A stretch of 8,698 nucleotides of DNA from Pseudomonadota bacterium (GTDB lineage: Bacteria > Pseudomonadota > Alphaproteobacteria > Rhodospirillales > 2-02-FULL-58-16), in contig JADFTO010000111.1 in the NCBI GenBank assembly GCA_022560215.1, positions 1 through 8,698 on the forward strand, written 5' to 3'. The position numbers and the translations under genes are program-made. The notes under the pieces were generated by a model. It saw only the letters and a program-made list of their open reading frames with translations, had not been told where the DNA came from and did not search any database. This document shows positions 6,584 to 8,698 of the stretch, one piece after another (position 1 is the stretch's first letter; the number at the start of each line of letters is the position of its first letter).

Positions 6584-7432
6584 TTATCCGCGATCGGCTG
6601 GCCCGCCGCCGCGCCAGTCCGCGAGGGATGCGGTTAGCACGGCGCCAAACAGGATCACGGCCCAGGAAAGATACATCCACACCAGGAATATCGGCACCGT
6701 CGACAGGGCGCCATAAATGGTCCTGTATTCCGGGAAATAGACGAGGTACATGCCGAAAGCCCAGCGCAGTATGGAGAACAGAATCCCGGCCGCGACGCCC
6801 CCGGCAATGGCGTTGCGCCACGCCACCGTGCGGTTGGGGACGACCGCGTAGAGCAAGGTGAAGGCGGCCACGGCGATCAGTGCCGGGACGACCCCGCCGA
6901 GCCGCCCCAAGGGCCGGGTGAAGGCGTCGAATCCCGCCATGGCCGGGATATTCGTGGCCAGCAATATGCTGGCCCCCACGACGAGCGGTCCCAGGGTGAG
7001 CACGGCCAGGTAGACCAGGAGCCGGGCCACCAACCGCCGGGGCCGCGGCACCCGGAAGATGGTGTTCAACGTCGATCCGATGGTCGCCAGCAGCATGACC
7101 GCGGTCACGACCAGACCGGCGATGCCAACGGTTGTCAGGCCCCCGGCGTTGTTGACGAAACCGTCGAAAGTGTCCGCCAATCTCTCGCCCGTATCAGGCA
7201 TGAAGTTCTTGAAGACGAAAGCCTGGATTTCCTCGCGTACGCCCTCGAACACGGGAAACACCGCCAGGACGGCAAACGCAATGGCGGCCAGCGGCACCAG
7301 GGCCAGGAGCGACGTGTAGCTGAGTGTGGCGGCGATACCCAGACACCGGTCGTCGACGAAACGCTTCCACGCATAGGCCAAAAATGCACGGCCTTGCTTG
7401 AGCCAAGACTGCGCCACAGGCTCAGTGGACAT
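6584..7432 (-). CDS. YihY/BrkB-family inner-membrane protein
   Basis: The protein is 282 residues from ATG 7432; a longer frame reaches a TTG at 7450 but has no better ribosome site, so the start is uncertain by six codons. The sequence has about six hydrophobic segments, with a cytoplasmic front rich in Lys/Arg (WKRFVDD). Family-typical motifs are visible: AATLSYTSLLALVPLAAIAFA in the first segment, PNRTVAWRNAIAGGVAAGIL, and YGALSTVPIFLVWMYLSW near the end. The gene was once called ribonuclease BN in error. The family consists of membrane proteins of unclear transport function, with BrkB first described in Bordetella serum resistance. The C-terminus here is short and Gly-rich, without the long tail some members have. 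It lies upstream of the operon with 150 bases between, probably as a separate unit. Confidence 0.92.
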   Translation of the reverse strand: MSTEPVAQSWLKQGRAFLAYAWKRFVDDRCLGIAATLSYTSLLALVPLAAIAFAVLAVFPVFEGVREEIQAFVFKNFMPDTGERLADTFDGFVNNAGGLTTVGIAGLVVTAVMLLATIGSTLNTIFRVPRPRRLVARLLVYLAVLTLGPLVVGASILLATNIPAMAGFDAFTRPLGRLGGVVPALIAVAAFTLLYAVVPNRTVAWRNAIAGGVAAGILFSILRWAFGMYLVYFPEYRTIYGALSTVPIFLVWMYLSWAVILFGAVLTASLADWRGGGPADRG

Positions 7433-7467
7433 CCATCGTGTTTCCCGCAATTAACCGCCCCGTCGCC

Positions 7468-7473
7468 ATTGTA
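7468..7473 (-). promoter_or_regulatory. Possible -10 box upstream of the YihY gene
   Basis: The minus strand reads TACAAT here, five of six bases of the consensus, 35 bases before the preferred ATG. No convincing -35 box was found at 16-18 bases. The gap between this gene and the transporter gene (7433-7596) otherwise shows a short inverted repeat, AGTTT-ctc-AAACT at 7525-7537, and nothing else I can name. Confidence 0.2.
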
Positions 7474-7596
7474 TCGGCTCGTTTCAAGCCAGCTTGTCCC
7501 CTTCTTCCCAGGACCCAGATGCCCAGTTTCTCAAACTAAACATTTGGATCCGGTTAAGGGGGGCAGGCCAGGGACGATTGGCCGAACTCGATACCC

Positions 7597-7878
7597 TTAG
7601 GCGGCGTTGCGAAAATGTTCGAATAAAGACCATGCTCCAATGGCGATAAAGCCAATGCCCGCAATTAACTTCAACGGAAGCATGTCGAGATAACGGGCTC
7701 CCAAATTTCCTGCCAGAACGGCTAGCCCGGTCGCTAGGACCAGGGCTGCCGATGCCGCGAAGAATACCAAATATGGGTTCACGTCCTTGCCGCTGGAAAA
7801 CAGCAAAACGGCAAGCTGCGTTTTGTCACCCAACTCGGCAATGAATACCGCGGCAAATACGGCGGCAAGTTTCAGCAT
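7597..7878 (-). CDS. Half-size TMEM165/GDT1-family (UPF0016) cation transporter
   Basis: The protein is 93 residues from ATG 7878, which has a strong AAGGAG site 9 bases upstream. The open frame runs to 7941, but that extension would lie inside a terminator hairpin and adds no recognised sequence. Three hydrophobic segments lie at about 1-25, 36-58 and 66-88. The first carries the family signature E-x-G-D-K-T (AELGDKTQLAVLLF; Glu15, Asp18), thought to bind the cation. The family moves Mn2+ or Ca2+, usually out of the cytoplasm, and the full-length proteins hold two such halves. A single half therefore probably works as a dimer, as in many bacteria. No second half lies next to it. The gene is visibly less GC-rich than its neighbours, hinting at separate origin. 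Its leader region is structured and includes a terminator (7926-7948), so attenuation by metal is possible. Confidence 0.9.
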   Translation of the reverse strand: MLKLAAVFAAVFIAELGDKTQLAVLLFSSGKDVNPYLVFFAASAALVLATGLAVLAGNLGARYLDMLPLKLIAGIGFIAIGAWSLFEHFRNAA

Positions 7879-7925
7879 TTTATGAATCTCCTTAGGGACG
7901 ATGATGATCGTATACACCCATGAAT

Positions 7926-7948
7926 AAAACCCCGCCACCAAAGGCGGG
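7926..7948 (-). terminator. Intrinsic terminator in the leader of the GDT1-family gene
   Basis: On the minus strand CCCGCC (7943-7948) and GGCGGG (7931-7936) form a perfect six-pair stem with a six-base loop TTTGGT, followed by G and TTTT (7926-7929). The U-tract exists only in this direction. It lies 47 bases before the transporter ATG, so either it ends the transcript of the ORF starting to its right or it acts as an attenuator for the transporter gene. Confidence 0.75.
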
Positions 7949-7972
7949 AATATAAACGCTTGGGGGCATTTC

Positions 7973-8023
7973 GCTCCCGCATGATTCCCTGGTGATTCTA
8001 TGGGCTGGGGAAAGGTCGGGAGC
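7973..8023 (-). other. Two-part stem-loop upstream of the terminator (possible leader RNA or regulatory structure)
   Basis: The outer arms are CGGGAGC (8017-8023) and GCTCCCG (7973-7979), a perfect seven-pair stem. Inside, GGGAA (8008-8012) pairs with TTCCC (7985-7989) across an internal loop of four and five bases, leaving an 18-base apical loop. As RNA on the minus strand it would precede the terminator by 24 bases and the transporter start by about 95. Mn2+ riboswitches of the yybP-ykoY class regulate genes of this family, but I do not find their conserved GGGGAGUAG-type bases here, so I give it no class name. Confidence 0.4.
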
Positions 8024-8048
8024 TAAGAAGCAGAGTCGAACGCCTGAC

Positions 8049-8077
8049 TTGACACCACACCGTGGACCCGCTTTAAA
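8049..8077 (+). promoter_or_regulatory. Rightward sigma70-type promoter
   Basis: TTGACA (8049-8054, six of six) is followed after exactly 17 bases by TTTAAA (8072-8077, four of six). Transcription would start near 8085, inside a near-palindrome, and run antisense to the ORF on the minus strand. TTAAGG (8099-8104) sits 8 bases before an ATG at 8113-8115, whose frame closes at 8169 after 18 codons. No longer gene follows on this strand, so the promoter has probably been separated from its original gene. Confidence 0.45.
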
Positions 8078-8100
8078 TCGTTTATCGTCGATTTACGATT
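8076..8100. promoter_or_regulatory. 25-base near-palindrome overlapping the promoter -10 box (candidate operator)
   Basis: The left arm AATCGT-tt-ATCG and the right arm CGAT-tt-ACGATT mirror each other around T8088; only the two TT:TT positions do not match. A symmetric element of this size at the -10 box and start site is typical of a repressor operator. I do not recognise the regulator. The stop codon of the minus-strand ORF also falls in the left arm. Confidence 0.45.
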
Positions 8101-8698
8101 AAGGTCGTTGCGATGCACAGCGCTTCTTTCAGAATTTCGTCAGCGCCGCCTGCCTGGCGGATTAGGTGACGCTCGGTCACCGTCGAGTCGAGCAGCGCCT
8201 GCAGCGCGCGCAGCGGCGTGAAGCGGTCGAAGGTGAGGTCGACGAGCTCCGTCGGGTCCACCGTGCCGCGCGTGATCCACCTCGGCCCGGCCGGCAGGAT
8301 CACCTCGTCGAGGTGCTCGGTCACGGTCATCGCCAGCAACTCGAACGCGTGTACCACGTCGCCGGAGTCGTAGACCAGCTCGCAGAGGCCGGGCCCGTTG
8401 AGCTCCATAATCGCGCCCTCGCACAGCACCTCACCCCGGTACTCGCGCGTCGAATGCACCTCATCTAAGGTGGCGATCCGGTACTCGTCGATCGTGCCGT
8501 CCTCGAACTCGAGGCGCACGACGCGGCGCTTCGCGATGTATTCCCACACGTCGGCGTTGCGCGGGAAACCTGCCCGCAGTTCCTCGCGGCCGTTCACGGT
8601 GATGAAGTCCTCGAGCAGCGAGGCGCCGGGCACGGTGTAAAGGTGCGAGCCGTTTGCCCCTTGAAAATCACTCCAGATCTGTAAGCCGTCGTCGCGAA
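8082..8698 (-). CDS. Unidentified protein, possibly a phage tail/hub protein; 5' end outside window
   Basis: The frame is open to the right edge, without a stop, so the gene starts outside the window; the GTG at 8633 is internal. About 205 residues are visible, ending at TAA (8082-8084). There is no signal peptide or membrane segment in this part. The chain is beta-rich and acidic: DVWEYIAKRRVVRLEFEDG, EYRGEVLCEGAIMELNGPG, DVVHAFELLAMTVTEHLDEV, then a motif DRFTPLRALQALLDSTVTE. Strands followed by F-D-x-x-T-P-L-x-A-L and a helix are seen in minor tail or hub proteins of siphophages, which is my reason for the suggestion; it is a weak resemblance. The last 30 residues change character (ILKEALCIATTLIVNRR) and coincide with a fall in GC, so the C-terminus may be truncated and fused to host sequence. 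Codon use differs from the genes to the left. It shares no operon with them. Confidence 0.4.
   Translation of the reverse strand, partial: RDDGLQIWSDFQGANGSHLYTVPGASLLEDFITVNGREELRAGFPRNADVWEYIAKRRVVRLEFEDGTIDEYRIATLDEVHSTREYRGEVLCEGAIMELNGPGLCELVYDSGDVVHAFELLAMTVTEHLDEVILPAGPRWITRGTVDPTELVDLTFDRFTPLRALQALLDSTVTERHLIRQAGGADEILKEALCIATTLIVNRR
8146..8181. repeat. Two adjacent perfect hairpins at the composition boundary
   Basis: CCGCC (8146-8150) and GGCGG (8156-8160) pair around a five-base loop; four bases further on GGTGAC (8165-8170) and GTCACC (8176-8181) pair around another five-base loop. Neither is followed by a T-run, so they are not terminators. They lie where the GC-rich coding sequence on the right gives way to less GC-rich sequence on the left. 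They may be chance in GC-rich coding DNA or mark a recombination site. Confidence 0.3.

Noticed and set aside
7525..7537. Inverted repeat AGTTT-ctc-AAACT between the transporter and YihY genes
   Set aside because: It is only five bases per arm, about 90 bases from the YihY start and without a nearby promoter; not enough to call an operator.
8020..8060. tRNA-like T-loop (GTTCGACTC on the minus strand) as a tRNA or attachment site
   Set aside because: The flanking bases do not form a T-stem, and no anticodon or acceptor arm can be built, so there is no tRNA.

Overview
The window suggests a GC-rich alphaproteobacterium, possibly of the Rhodospirillales type. This rests on the high-GC coding, the PrmA sequence, and a tightly packed set of envelope proteins (DUF4384, LPP20, GNA1162-like and FecR families) of a kind familiar from that group. 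The assignment is an inference from protein style; there is no rRNA or other marker.

Left edge (1-441, + strand): the C-terminal part of PrmA, the ribosomal protein L11 methyltransferase. It converges on the main block with 33 bases between the two stops.

Main block (475-6433, - strand): six genes read leftward with overlaps or very short gaps, so they probably form one operon. In order of transcription they are: a secreted TPR plus trypsin-like serine protease (intact His-Asp-Ser triad); a secreted DUF4384 protein with a FlgT-N-like front; a lipoprotein with a GNA1162/CsgG-like domain and TPRs; an LPP20-family lipoprotein; a small secreted protein of unknown function; and a chimeric ORF. 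That last ORF joins the front of a FecR domain to the tail of a caspase-like (C14) peptidase. All six have a signal peptide, lipobox or N-terminal membrane segment, so the set acts at or beyond the inner membrane. The caspase tail lacks its catalytic half, so the operon looks like a caspase-associated envelope system whose caspase has been deleted and fused out of existence. A plausible sigma70-type promoter lies just upstream of the protease gene.

Middle right (6584-7878, - strand): a YihY/BrkB-family membrane protein, then a half-size TMEM165/GDT1-family cation transporter (probable Mn2+/Ca2+ exporter). The transporter has lower GC than its neighbours. It is preceded by a structured leader containing a two-part hairpin and an intrinsic terminator, which is a riboswitch-like or attenuator-like layout.

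Right edge (about 8040-8698): a composition boundary. A rightward promoter with a perfect TTGACA box overlaps a near-perfect 25-base palindrome, but the only downstream + strand reading frame is 18 codons long. Opposing it is an ORF that runs off the right edge; it looks foreign and may be part of a phage tail protein. Two small perfect hairpins sit side by side where the composition changes, so this is probably a recombination junction or prophage edge. No tRNA, rRNA, CRISPR array, IS element or transposase was seen. No gene-free stretch exceeds 300 bases; the longest is 7879-8081, described below.
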